From Pseudomonadota bacterium (GTDB lineage: Bacteria > Pseudomonadota > Alphaproteobacteria > Rhizobiales > Rhizobiaceae): a stretch of DNA of 25,682 nucleotides. Under the pieces are notes generated by a model. That model was not told where the DNA came from and made no database searches. It was given only the letters and a program-made list of their open reading frames with translations. The DNA is taken from positions 1 through 25,682 of the forward strand of contig JAEWPB010000189.1 in assembly GCA_023399465.1 (NCBI GenBank). The letters are read 5' to 3'. Positions 1 through 10,115 of this stretch are shown here, piece after piece. The stretch's first letter is position 1; every line of letters starts with the position of its first letter. The translations under genes and the position numbers were made by a program.

Positions 1-386
1 GGCACGCGCACGGCATCCGTCAACAGCAGGTCGATCCGCGAATTGCGGCCGTATTTGCGTTCGCGTTCCACGGTCTCGTAAGTTGCGAGGTCCGAGACCA
101 GGCCGGCGCGGATCGCCTCTTCCGCCAGGCGATTGGGAAGGCCGGTGTTGATGCCGACGACCGTGTCGTGTGCTTCGATCATCTCGAACCTGTAGCGATA
201 CTTTCGCGTACCGCCGTCCTGGGCGGAGAGCCAGATGCGCGAGCCGGGCGTCGTCAGGCCATGCATGGAGCCGGTATTGGGGCAGGAGCCGGTGATGGTC
301 TCACCGCTTTCCAGTTCGGCATCGAACAGGAAACGCTTGTAACGCTGGACAAGGCGGGCAGGAACCAGTGGACTTTCGAATTTCAT
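1..386 (-). CDS. sfsA: SfsA, DNA-binding/sugar fermentation stimulation protein (partial, N-terminal part)
   Basis: The minus strand reads from an ATG at 386 to the left window edge without a stop, giving about 128 residues of an SfsA-family protein. Family signatures visible in order are a start like MKFESPLVPARLVQRYKRFL, the block CPNTGSMHGLTTPGSRIWLS near residues 40-58, GINTGLPNRL near 85-95, and KYGRNSRIDLLL near 115-126. SfsA proteins bind nucleic acid and carry a restriction-endonuclease-like fold; their physiological role is poorly defined (inferred from maltose metabolism effects in E. coli). The C-terminal third lies outside the window. The gene is transcribed in the same direction as phaC, 100 bp downstream of it. 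The family call is firm; function in this host is unknown. Confidence 0.9.
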   Translation of the reverse strand, partial: MKFESPLVPARLVQRYKRFLFDAELESGETITGSCPNTGSMHGLTTPGSRIWLSAQDGGTRKYRYRFEMIEAHDTVVGINTGLPNRLAEEAIRAGLVSDLATYETVERERKYGRNSRIDLLLTDAVRV

Positions 387-422
387 GACCGTGTTAATGG
401 CCCGCCACACGCTCATTGGCAA

Positions 423-449
423 GTGCCGGGGTGCGGTTGTGACCGGCAC
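423..449. terminator. Inverted repeat between phaC and sfsA, possible weak terminator
   Basis: GTGCCGG at 423-429 pairs exactly with CCGGCAC at 443-449, leaving a 13-base loop. It lies 38 bases beyond the phaC stop on the minus strand. There is no T-run on either side, so if it ends phaC transcription it would be weak or Rho-assisted. It may simply be a hairpin in the phaC-sfsA intergenic space. Confidence 0.25.
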
Positions 450-486
450 CGCGGCAATGATCGGGCAGGGAGTAGCGTCCTGTCGC

Positions 487-2328
487 CTAGCCCCTGACGT
501 AAGAGCCGGGCGCCTCCTCGATCGCATTCAGCGCGCCGCCGCCGGGAATGCGCGCCGGCACGCGCCTGTCGTTGTGGCGCTCGACCCAGGCATGCCAATG
601 CGGCCACCAGGAGCCGGGCGTTTCCTTGGCGCCGACCAGCCAGTCCTCGTAGTCACCATCCGGTGACCCGTCGGCCCAGAACTGATATTTCTGCTTGTCC
701 GGCGGATTGACGACGCCCGCGATGTGGCCGGAACCACTCAGCACGAACTCGACCGGCCCGCCGAAGCACTTGCCGCCGAGGAAAACCGATTTCGGCGGGG
801 CGATGTGGTCCTCGCGGGTGGCGAGATTATAGACCGGGATCTTGATGTCCTTGAGCGAGATGGTCTTGCCGGCAAGCACCATCTTGCCCTGGCTCAGCGT
901 GTTCTCGAGATAGCAGTTGCGCAGATAGAAGGAGTGGTTCGCCGCCGCCATCCGGGTGGAATCGGAGTTCCAGAACAGCAGGTCGAAGGGCAGGGGTTCC
1001 TGACCCTTGAGGTAGCTGTTGATGACGTAGGGCCAGATCAGTTCGTTGGCGCGCAGCAGGTTGAAGGCCGTCGCCATCTTCGATCCATCGAGATAGCCGC
1101 GCGTCTGCATCCGCTCCTCGAGCGATGTCAGCTGGTCGTCGTCGACGAACACCTTGAGATCGCCCGCATGGGTGAAGTCGACCTGGGTGGTGAACAGCGT
1201 CGCGGTGCGGATGCGGGTGTTCTTTTCCTTCGCGTGCAGCGCCAGCGTTGCCGCGAGCAGCGTGCCGCCGACGCAATAGCCGATGGCGTTGACCTGTTTC
1301 TCGCCGGTAGCCTTCTCGACGACTTCGAGGGCGAAGTCGATGCCTTCGCGGGCATAGGCCTCCCAGTCCTTGGCGGCATGGCGCTCGTCGGGATTGACCC
1401 ACGATATCACGAAGACGGTATGCCCCTGGTCGACGCACCATTTGATGAAGGATTTCTGCGGGTTGAGGTCGAGGACGTAGAACTTGTTGATCCACGGCGG
1501 GCAGATGAGAAGCGGCCGCTTCAGCACTTTTTCGGTGCTGCTCTCGTACTGGATCACCTGGCAGACGTCGCTCTGCGCAATCACCTTGCCGGGGGTGAGC
1601 GCAAGGTTCTGGCCGACGGCGAACTTGGTCTTGTCCGTCTGGCGAAGACGCAGTTCGCCGTTGCCCGCCTCGATGTCCTCCGCCAGCATTTCCATGCCGC
1701 GCACCAGATTGGCGCCGCTGGTGGCGACGGTCTCGCGATAGACCTGCGGATTGGTTGCCATGAAATTGGTCGGCGACAGCGCCGAGGTGATCTGCTTCAC
1801 GTAGAAACCGGCCTTGTGGCGGGTGTGCTCGTCGAGGCCTTCCGCATCGGTGACCATCTTGTCGGCCCAGTCGGCGGCGATGAAGTAGGTCTGTCGCAGG
1901 AACTGGAAGAACGGATTGCGCTGCCAGTCCTCGTCGGCGAAGCGCTTGTCGGTGCGGGCGGACTGGGGATCGTCGGCAACCTCCTCGCCAGCGAGCCGCT
2001 GCATGCTGCGCGACCAGGCGGCGAACATGCTGGCCATCAGGTAGGTCTGCGCCTCCATGGTGCGGCGCGGATCGGAAAGCCAGTATTCGGAAACCTTGGA
2101 GAGGGTCCTGACCAGATCGGTGACCGGTTCGGCCACGACATCGACGACTTCGCCCCGTTCCCTGGGCCCGAGCCATGCGGAGGCGGCCTTGCCGAGGTTC
2201 TCCAGCGCCCGGGCGAAGTTCTTCGCCATCGATTCCGGGTCTTTGACGATGTAGGGCTCCGCCAGCTTCGGATCGAACCCCTTGAATGCGTCGCCGGCTT
2301 CCTTGCCTTCCTGTCTGGTGTCGGACAC
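487..2328 (-). CDS. phaC: Class I poly(3-hydroxyalkanoate) synthase PhaC
   Basis: It polymerises (R)-3-hydroxyacyl-CoA, mainly 3-hydroxybutyryl-CoA, into polyester storage granules, acting at the granule surface. The product is 613 residues, the usual class I length. The lipase-like box GYCVGG places the catalytic cysteine at residue 352, the aspartate is D507 in REDHIAPP, and the histidine is H535 in GSGHIAG; the D-to-H spacing of 28 matches characterised class I enzymes. The N-terminal region (about residues 70-250) is the PhaC N-domain. I prefer the GTG at 2328 because GGGAGGAAA lies just upstream; an in-frame ATG at 2346 would place that ribosome-binding site inside the gene. No phaA, phaB or phaE neighbour is seen, which fits class I genomes where phaC stands apart. 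Confidence in function is very high; the start is less certain. Confidence 0.96.
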   Translation of the reverse strand: MSDTRQEGKEAGDAFKGFDPKLAEPYIVKDPESMAKNFARALENLGKAASAWLGPRERGEVVDVVAEPVTDLVRTLSKVSEYWLSDPRRTMEAQTYLMASMFAAWSRSMQRLAGEEVADDPQSARTDKRFADEDWQRNPFFQFLRQTYFIAADWADKMVTDAEGLDEHTRHKAGFYVKQITSALSPTNFMATNPQVYRETVATSGANLVRGMEMLAEDIEAGNGELRLRQTDKTKFAVGQNLALTPGKVIAQSDVCQVIQYESSTEKVLKRPLLICPPWINKFYVLDLNPQKSFIKWCVDQGHTVFVISWVNPDERHAAKDWEAYAREGIDFALEVVEKATGEKQVNAIGYCVGGTLLAATLALHAKEKNTRIRTATLFTTQVDFTHAGDLKVFVDDDQLTSLEERMQTRGYLDGSKMATAFNLLRANELIWPYVINSYLKGQEPLPFDLLFWNSDSTRMAAANHSFYLRNCYLENTLSQGKMVLAGKTISLKDIKIPVYNLATREDHIAPPKSVFLGGKCFGGPVEFVLSGSGHIAGVVNPPDKQKYQFWADGSPDGDYEDWLVGAKETPGSWWPHWHAWVERHNDRRVPARIPGGGALNAIEEAPGSYVRG

Positions 2329-2515
2329 GCACTTTCCTCCCGGCACGCTTCCCCAATCGCCGCAACCTCCGATCGGCCGTAGGTCAGGCTCTTTTGTTCT
2401 TTGTTCGCATATGGAATCGGAGTTCGCAATCCTCCGAAGAGACGCCTCCCGCTATGCGATCCCTGTTATTCTGCATGAAATGGAACGTAAGTGCCAGCGA
2501 TCCATTACAACGCGC

Positions 2516-2544
2516 TTGCATTGGCGGTGTGACAAATTTAACTG
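2516..2544 (+). promoter_or_regulatory. Candidate sigma-70-type promoter for the lipoprotein gene
   Basis: TTGCAT at 2516-2521 and TAACTG at 2539-2544 are separated by exactly 17 bases in an AT-richer stretch, 70 bases upstream of the lipoprotein start. The -35 is fair and the -10 is poor. The 286-base divergent space between phaC (2328) and the lipoprotein (2615) must also hold the phaC promoter, but I cannot place that with any confidence. Confidence 0.25.
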
Positions 2545-2614
2545 TCATGCAGCGCAATCACGAGCGGTGATCTGGATGGGGCACATGGGCGACAGCACGC
2601 AGGAAACGAAGTCG

Positions 2615-2989
2615 ATGCCGGTACGGGCGCTTTGCGTCGCATTGGTCGCAACCCTGGCCGGCTGCGCCGCCTCCCGTCAGGGCGAGGTTGCCCAGACCGA
2701 AGGGACGCCGTCTCCTGTCGTTACCGTCAGCCGCGATGCCGCGCCGATGCCGACCGAGACTGGACCGCGCCGCACGGGGGTCTATCCGACCTTCGCCAAG
2801 CCGCTGACGGCGGCGAACGTCCAGATGAGTGACGCCGAGGCCGCCAATATCGAAGGCCAGATGCGCGCGCTGACCGCCGCCAAGCGCGCCGGCAATGTCT
2901 CGGAAGCCGAGTATCAGCGTCGTCTGGCGGAATTGCGCAAGCTAGCCCAGCAGCACGGCCAGGATACGCTTTCCGAGATCGCCAATTAA
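2615..2989 (+). CDS. Small lipoprotein with SHOCT-like C-terminal segment
   Basis: The 124-residue product starts with a basic residue, a hydrophobic stretch and the lipobox LAGC within the first 20 residues, so it should be lipidated and membrane-anchored. The middle is proline- and threonine-rich. The C-terminal 50 residues are charged and helical, with AKRAGNVSEAEYQRRLAEL resembling the short SHOCT domain pattern (glycine turn followed by EAEYQ). The ATG at 2615 is chosen because AGGAA lies at 2601-2605 and because it puts the lipobox at the right distance; in-frame ATGs at 2576 and 2585 would add an unlikely polar leader. It is divergent from phaC and upstream of alaC. The biological role is unknown. 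Confidence 0.8.
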   Translation: MPVRALCVALVATLAGCAASRQGEVAQTEGTPSPVVTVSRDAAPMPTETGPRRTGVYPTFAKPLTAANVQMSDAEAANIEGQMRALTAAKRAGNVSEAEYQRRLAELRKLAQQHGQDTLSEIAN

Positions 2990-3217
2990 AGCTTGCCTTT
3001 CTGCTAATTTGTCCGCAAAGCACGAGGCGGACGCGTATTTCAGGGATGCTGACGGATCGTGAACAGCACTGATCTGCAAGTGTCAAAAAAATACCGCATC
3101 CACCAGATGTAACCTTGTTTGGTGACCCGGGATCCGGAGTTCGTGCCGGGACGCCACGAAGATTGAACGGACTTCGCTTGCTGCCGCCGCAAGGCGGTGG
3201 CGTCCATGGGGATAATG

Positions 3218-4435
<1,218 letters not shown>

Positions 4436-4443
4436 TCTCCCAT

Positions 4444-4473
4444 GACGGCCGCAGCCGCGGCCGTCTTTTCTTT
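4444..4473 (+). terminator. Intrinsic terminator of alaC
   Basis: GACGGCCGC at 4444-4452 and GCGGCCGTC at 4457-4465 form a perfect 9-bp GC-rich stem with the loop AGCC, followed directly by TTTTCTTT. It begins 8 bases after the alaC stop and ends 22 bases before the hom start. This is a textbook Rho-independent terminator and the best one in the window. Confidence 0.85.
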
Positions 4474-4495
4474 CAGACATAGTCAGGATTGTTTC

Positions 4496-5815
<1,320 letters not shown>

Positions 5816-5834
5816 GCGGGGAACAAACCTTTGT

Positions 5835-5863
5835 CGGCAGCGGCCGGTTGCGGCCCGCTGCCG
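5835..5863. terminator. Hairpin between hom and recJ, possible terminator
   Basis: CGGCAGCGG at 5835-5843 pairs perfectly with CCGCTGCCG at 5855-5863 across an 11-base loop, 19 bases after the hom stop. The following bases (TTCATGCTT) do not form a clean T-run, so this may be a weak or Rho-assisted terminator. The stem itself is certain; the role is inferred. Confidence 0.45.
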
Positions 5864-5910
5864 TTCATGCTTCAGAGGGGAAGCAATCCACTGTACCGTG
5901 ATGGAGCCCG

Positions 5911-7716
5911 ATGAACGAGCAGCAACCTGATCCCGTGCAACGCGCATTCCTGAATGTCGAGCAGTCCGTTTCCGGGCAGCGGTGGATCGCCCGTCTCGAT
6001 CAGGCCGGTCTGAACCGGGCCCTTGCCATGTCGCAACTGCACGGGCTGCCCGACCTCATTTCCCGGGTGCTGGCCGGGCGCGGCGTCGGCGTCGACGAAG
6101 CGATGCAGTTTCTCGATCCGACCATCCGCCAGCTGATGCCCGACCCGGCAAGCCTCGTCGATTGCCACAAGGCGGCCGAGCGCCTCGCCATGGCGATCGC
6201 GCGGCGCGAAAAGGTGGCGATCTTCGGCGACTACGACGTCGATGGCGCAGCCTCCTCGGCACTCCTCTATCGGTTCCTCAGGCATTTCGGCGTCGAGGCC
6301 GAAATCTATATCCCCGACCGGATCTTCGAGGGCTACGGCCCCAATCCGAATGCGATCGGCCAGCTGATCGATGGCGGTGCGCGGTTGATCGTCACCGTCG
6401 ACTGCGGCTCCACGAGCCATGAGGCGCTCGCTGTCGCACGCGATCGCGGCATCGATGTCGTGGTCATCGACCACCATCAGATGAGCCACGAGCTTCCGCC
6501 CTGCCATGCCCTCGTCAACCCGAACCGGGAGGACGATCTTTCCGGCCAGGGCCATCTGTGCGCAGCCGGCGTCGTCTTCCTCGTGCTGGTGGCAACGGCC
6601 AAGGTCTTGCGGGAACGCGGCGACAGCAGGGTGCGCGATCTCGACCTGCTCGCCTGGCTCGACATCGTGGCGCTAGCGACGGTCTGCGATGTCGTTCCGC
6701 TGAAGGGGCTGAACCGCGCCTATGTGGTCAAGGGCCTGATCGCAGCCCGGCATATGGGCAATGCCGGCCTTGCCGCGCTTTTCCGCATAGCAGGCCTTGG
6801 CGGGCCGGTGTCTCCCTATCATTTCGGTTTCCTGATCGGTCCGCGCATCAATGCCGGCGGCCGGATCGGCGATGCGGCGCTTGGCAGCCGCCTGCTGACG
6901 CTCGAGGACGCGAATGAGGCGGTCGCCATTGCCCAGCGCCTCGACGAACTCAATCGCGAACGCCAGGCGATGGAAGCGGCGATGCTGGAGCAGGCCGAGG
7001 CCGAGGCGCTGGCTGAATATGGCAACGGCGAGGGCGCTGCGGTCATCGTCACCGCACAGGAGGGCTGGCATCCCGGTATCGTCGGGTTGCTGGCGGCACG
7101 GCTGAAGGAACGGTTCAAGCGCCCGGCATTCGCCATCGCCTTCGATCCATCCGGCAAGGGAACGGGATCGGGGCGATCGATCGCCGGGTTCGACCTCGGA
7201 CGCATGGTGCGTGCTGCGGTCGATGCCGGGCTGCTGGTCAAGGGCGGCGGTCACGCGATGGCTGCCGGTCTCACCGTCGAGCGCGGCAATCTCGGTCGGC
7301 TCAGAACCTTCTTCGACGAGAAGGCGCAGAAGACCGTTTCCGGGCTGGTGGCCAACCAGACGCTGAAGATCGACGGGGCGCTCGGCGCGTCAGGCGCGAC
7401 GCTTGCGCTGGTCGATCAACTGGAGGCGGCCGGTCCCTATGGATCCGGCCATTCGCAGCCGATCTTCGCGATACCGGCCCACCGGTTGCGCGACTCGCGC
7501 ATGGTCGGCACGGCGCATGTCAAGGTGACGCTGGAGGCGCCCGATGGTTCGCGACTGGATGGGATTGCCTTCCGCGCCGGCGAGACACCGCTCGGTGACT
7601 TCCTGCTGAATTCACGCGGCAACCTGATCCATGTGGCCGGGACGGTGAGCGCGGATCACTGGCAGGGAAGCCGCCGGGTGCAGGTCCGCATCCTCGATGC
7701 CGCTCGGGCGCTGTAA
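5911..7716 (+). CDS. recJ: Single-stranded-DNA-specific exonuclease RecJ
   Basis: This 5'-3' single-strand DNA exonuclease acts in RecFOR recombination, base-excision and mismatch repair. The 601-residue product carries the DHH superfamily motifs: GDYDVDGAAS near residue 107 (motif I), TVDCGS near 161, the name-giving DHH in VVVIDHHQMSHE near 185, and GPRINAGGRIG near 310. The DHHA1 domain follows with GTGSGRSIAGFDLG and VKGGGHAMAAGLT around 415-450, then a C-terminal OB-like region. The ATG at 5911 has GGAG eight bases upstream. Length and motifs are complete, so it should be active. In several Rhizobiales genomes I recall glpX between hom and recJ; it is absent here. Confidence 0.96.
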   Translation: MNEQQPDPVQRAFLNVEQSVSGQRWIARLDQAGLNRALAMSQLHGLPDLISRVLAGRGVGVDEAMQFLDPTIRQLMPDPASLVDCHKAAERLAMAIARREKVAIFGDYDVDGAASSALLYRFLRHFGVEAEIYIPDRIFEGYGPNPNAIGQLIDGGARLIVTVDCGSTSHEALAVARDRGIDVVVIDHHQMSHELPPCHALVNPNREDDLSGQGHLCAAGVVFLVLVATAKVLRERGDSRVRDLDLLAWLDIVALATVCDVVPLKGLNRAYVVKGLIAARHMGNAGLAALFRIAGLGGPVSPYHFGFLIGPRINAGGRIGDAALGSRLLTLEDANEAVAIAQRLDELNRERQAMEAAMLEQAEAEALAEYGNGEGAAVIVTAQEGWHPGIVGLLAARLKERFKRPAFAIAFDPSGKGTGSGRSIAGFDLGRMVRAAVDAGLLVKGGGHAMAAGLTVERGNLGRLRTFFDEKAQKTVSGLVANQTLKIDGALGASGATLALVDQLEAAGPYGSGHSQPIFAIPAHRLRDSRMVGTAHVKVTLEAPDGSRLDGIAFRAGETPLGDFLLNSRGNLIHVAGTVSADHWQGSRRVQVRILDAARAL

Positions 7717-7826
7717 GGCTCGCCGACAAGCGGCGGCACAATCCTCACGGTCCGCCTGACCTGATAAAGCGTGTGAGTGCCGGGAGCGTATTGGCGCCAG
7801 AGGCTTCGCGTACCCCGGCGCCCGCG

Positions 7827-8309
7827 TCAGGAAATGGCGATAAGCTCGATTTCCTGATTGCCCACGTTCGCCACGTCGCCCACGGACTTGCCCATCAGGA
7901 TCCGTGCCACCGGGGAGACATAGGAAATCGTGCCGGCTTTCGGATCGGACTCGTCCTCGCCGACGATCCGATACTTCTGCACCCGCCCGTCGTCGCGACT
8001 GAAGGTGACCGTGCTGCCGAAGGCTACCGTTTCGGCGGATGTCGGATGCGGGATGACCTGGGCGGTACGGACGCGCTCGGCGAAATAGCGCACGTCACGC
8101 ATCGGGTTCGCCGCCTGCCGCCGCCGTTCGTTCACGTCCTCGATCCCGGCCGCGGCGGCATAGGCATCGCGCGCCTGCTGAAGCTGCTCTTCGAGCGCGC
8201 GCAGCCCTTCCTCGGTGACGAGGTTCGGGTGAGGGGAAATCGGGCGGTCGGGCAGAAGGGTTTCCGAAGCGGTTTCGGCACTTTCTTCCTTGGTAAAGGC
8301 AACGCTCAA
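7827..8309 (-). CDS. GreA/GreB-family RNA polymerase secondary-channel factor (divergent paralog)
   Basis: The 160-residue product has a GreA/GreB layout: an N-terminal extension of about 25 residues, a predicted coiled coil (about residues 30-85, ISPHPNLVTEEGLRALEEQL onward), then a C-terminal FKBP-like domain (VAFGSTVTFSRDDG, YVSPVARILMGKSVGDVANV). GreA factors rescue backtracked RNA polymerase through acidic residues at the coiled-coil tip, normally in a GDLxENAEY context. Here that tip reads EDVNERRRQAANPMRDVRYF, so the canonical cleavage motif is not conserved and it may regulate rather than cleave. The start is TTG at 8309, supported by GGAG seven bases upstream; an ATG at 8322 is out of frame. 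It faces recJ tail to tail, with 110 bp of sequence between them showing no clear terminator. Confidence 0.82.
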   Translation of the reverse strand: MSVAFTKEESAETASETLLPDRPISPHPNLVTEEGLRALEEQLQQARDAYAAAAGIEDVNERRRQAANPMRDVRYFAERVRTAQVIPHPTSAETVAFGSTVTFSRDDGRVQKYRIVGEDESDPKAGTISYVSPVARILMGKSVGDVANVGNQEIELIAIS

Positions 8310-8626
8310 GATCGAACTCCATTCAGGCGTGGTGCGCCCTTAAAGCGCGTCGGACGAAATTTGCAAGAGAACAGTCGGCGATGCCGGGTTCGCGGCGTCG
8401 ATCGGCAGTCGCGACCGATCCGCCTGCCGGGGATCATAGAGCAGAAGCCGGATTTTCGCATTCATGAATGTGGATGAGGGCGCCGGGCATCCAGGGCGAA
8501 CAGGCGATTGCGATGATCGCGTGATGGCCCGTTGCGGTGTTTTCAGGCTTGCCGTTCGATGCAGGGAACAGCCCCACGCCGCGTCGCCGCGCAATATTGC
8601 CAAACTATTGATTTTCTGAAGGAAAG
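8310..8626. other. Intergenic region between the GreA paralog and the left attachment site
   Basis: I see no convincing gene in these 317 bases. An 87-residue minus-strand frame at 8340-8603 lacks a ribosome-binding site, has serine/arginine/proline-rich composition typical of a chance frame, and matches nothing I know. Before integration this was the stretch downstream of the target tRNA (which is transcribed leftward). The 8601-8626 part is AT-rich and contains CTATTGATTTT at 8605-8615, which recurs beside the right attachment site. Confidence 0.5.
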
Positions 8627-8654
8627 TGGCACGCCCTAGGGGAGTCGAACCCCT
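8627..8654 (-). repeat. Left attachment site (attL), tRNA 3'-end copy
   Basis: On the minus strand these 28 bases fold as a T-arm (stem AGGGG/CCCCT, loop TTCGACT), the acceptor strand AGGGCGT, discriminator G and CCA. The first 26 bases repeat exactly at the right edge of the window. To the right of 8654, no anticodon or D-arm follows, so this copy is a truncated tRNA end left by integration. It lies 27 bases beyond the integrase stop codon. Confidence 0.9.
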
Positions 8655-8680
8655 CCAGTGGGGGGCTTGTTTCTATTGGG

Positions 8681-9844
8681 TTAATTGCCGCTATTTGTCT
8701 CACTTTTTTCCACCCGTCCGACCGGTGAGACAATTTCGTCCGCCTTTTGTTCGCGGGCGAGATAGCCGATCCCCTTGGCCGCGAGGCGGCGGCGGTTGGC
8801 CTTTTCGGTGTAAAGCGTCGCCTGCTCCATCGTCGTCCAGCCGAAGATAGCCATCAGCTGGTTTTCGGTCGCACCGTTCTCGGCGGCGCGGGCCGCACCC
8901 GCCTTCCGCAGGCCGTGCATGCTGCAATGGGGCAGGCCGGCGGCATCGCACCACTTGCGCATCCGGTTGGAGAGCCCCTTGCTCGAGAACGGCTTGCCGT
9001 GCGTGGTGACGAGGAAGGTGAGGTCGCCGGTCGGACCGGCAGCCAGCGCCTGCTGCAGTTCCGGCAGCACCGGGATCTCCACCGTCACCCCGCTCGAGCG
9101 GCTGGTCTTGCCGGGACGGATGCTCAGCCAGCCGTCGCGCACATGCTGGCGGCCGACGATCGCCAGTTCCTGGACGCGCAGGCCGGTGAACATGGCGAGA
9201 TTGAGGGCGAGCCGCGCCCTCGAGCCCGGTCCGTGGCAGGCCTCAAAGCGCTCGACCTCGCCGGCGGTCCAGGTGTGGAAGCCGTCGCCGGAATAGAGCC
9301 GGGCAATGCCGGCGCAGGGGTTGGTCGTGGCGAGGCCGGCCGACTTGACCGCCCAGTGGAACATCGCGCTGATCGCCTTGACGATGTCGTTGCGGGCGCC
9401 GGGGGTCTGGCGAAGCTCGTCGCGGATGTCGGTGACGTGCTTCATTTCGATCAGCGCATAAGGCAGATCGCCGCGCCGGCGCCTGGTGCCGCTCAGGCAG
9501 ATCTCCTCGAGGATGCGCGCGCGGCTCGCCATCAGCCGGTCGCTGACCGTGCCGGCGGCGCGACGGCGATATTCGTGCACCAGCCAGCGCAGCGAGCCCG
9601 GCAGCGGCGGCGGCGAGACGATCGACTGGGCCGATGTGCCGGCCTGCGGCTGCCTGCCCGCGGCATGCGGGATGCCGAGCCTGGCGGCGGCGACCTCGTC
9701 GTCGAAGGCGGGCGTGCCCGGCGTCTCGCGCAGCCTGACCTTGGGCCGGCCGCTGGCGCGAAAATAGTAGCGCGGATTGCCGTGACGATCGGGATCGAAG
9801 GTCACGCCTTTCGGCAGCTTCTCGGGTCGGGTCGGCCTAGGCAT
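8681..9844 (-). CDS. int: Tyrosine site-specific integrase
   Basis: It catalyses recombination between phage and tRNA attachment sites. The 387-residue product has an N-terminal arm-binding-like region (KGVTFDPDRHGNPRYYFR, residues 12-29), a core-binding SAM-like domain (about 85-185) and a catalytic domain with R223 (GLRVQEL), K246, H310 and R313 (HGLR), W336 in place of the second histidine, and nucleophile Y345 (ATLYTEKANRRRL). All catalytic positions are filled, so it should be active. The ATG at 9844 is preferred over an ATG at 9931 because the conserved domain begins there and it overlaps the stop of the upstream gene by 8 bases. It is the last gene of a leftward four-gene operon, ends 27 bases from attL, and its 3' end contains two candidate arm-site repeats. 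Confidence 0.95.
   Translation of the reverse strand: MPRPTRPEKLPKGVTFDPDRHGNPRYYFRASGRPKVRLRETPGTPAFDDEVAAARLGIPHAAGRQPQAGTSAQSIVSPPPLPGSLRWLVHEYRRRAAGTVSDRLMASRARILEEICLSGTRRRRGDLPYALIEMKHVTDIRDELRQTPGARNDIVKAISAMFHWAVKSAGLATTNPCAGIARLYSGDGFHTWTAGEVERFEACHGPGSRARLALNLAMFTGLRVQELAIVGRQHVRDGWLSIRPGKTSRSSGVTVEIPVLPELQQALAAGPTGDLTFLVTTHGKPFSSKGLSNRMRKWCDAAGLPHCSMHGLRKAGAARAAENGATENQLMAIFGWTTMEQATLYTEKANRRRLAAKGIGYLAREQKADEIVSPVGRVEKSETNSGN
8693..8733. repeat. Candidate integrase arm-type repeats at the left end
   Basis: ATTTGTCTCAC at 8693-8703 and GTGAGACAA at 8725-8733 are inverted copies of the same 9-base core (GTGAGACAA or its complement), 21 bases apart, inside the 3' end of int and within 80 bases of attL. 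Matching copies occur near the right attachment site. Position and spacing suit arm sites bound by the integrase N-terminal domain; binding is inferred. Confidence 0.5.
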
Positions 9845-10115
9845 CGTCCCAAGGATTGCCGGAGCCGGCGTTCGCGTCAAGGCCGGGGGCGGCGGACGCC
9901 TGCCCGCGGTGGGGGATTTCCCTGAAGGCATTGGTGACCTCGTTCACATCCCAGATCAGCCGGCCGCCGAGTTCGCGCGGCTGCGGCATGCTGCCGTTTT
10001 CTACCGCCCGGTCGAACAGGAACACGCTGACGCCGATCAACGCCGCGGCCTGATCGCGGTTGACGCCGAGCGGTGGCAGCGAGACCGGCAGGCTGGCGTG
10101 GCGGTTGGCGGTCAT
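9837..10115 (-). CDS. Excisionase/AlpA-like winged-helix DNA-binding protein
   Basis: The 92-residue product contains a MerR/AlpA-type helix-turn-helix: LGVNRDQAAALIGVSVFLFD followed by RAVENGSMPQPRELGGRLIW, about residues 12-52. The second part is the wing pattern found in small excisionases and AlpA regulators, which bend attachment-site DNA to favour excision or activate int. The C-terminal 35 residues are low-complexity. The ATG at 10115 is set by overlap (ATGA) with the stop of the upstream gene and by CTCC-complement GGAGG a few bases before it. It overlaps int by 8 bases. Directionality factor is the likeliest role because of its place directly before int; a simple regulator is the alternative. 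Confidence 0.78.
   Translation of the reverse strand: MTANRHASLPVSLPPLGVNRDQAAALIGVSVFLFDRAVENGSMPQPRELGGRLIWDVNEVTNAFREIPHRGQASAAPGLDANAGSGNPWDDA

Noticed and set aside
724..2382. Open plus-strand frame (552 codons) opposite phaC
   Set aside because: A mirror frame of a confirmed gene; composition and lack of a domain match a GC-driven shadow.
8340..8603. 87-codon minus-strand frame left of attL
   Set aside because: No ribosome-binding site, unlike-protein composition, and it ends near nothing functional; treated as intergenic.
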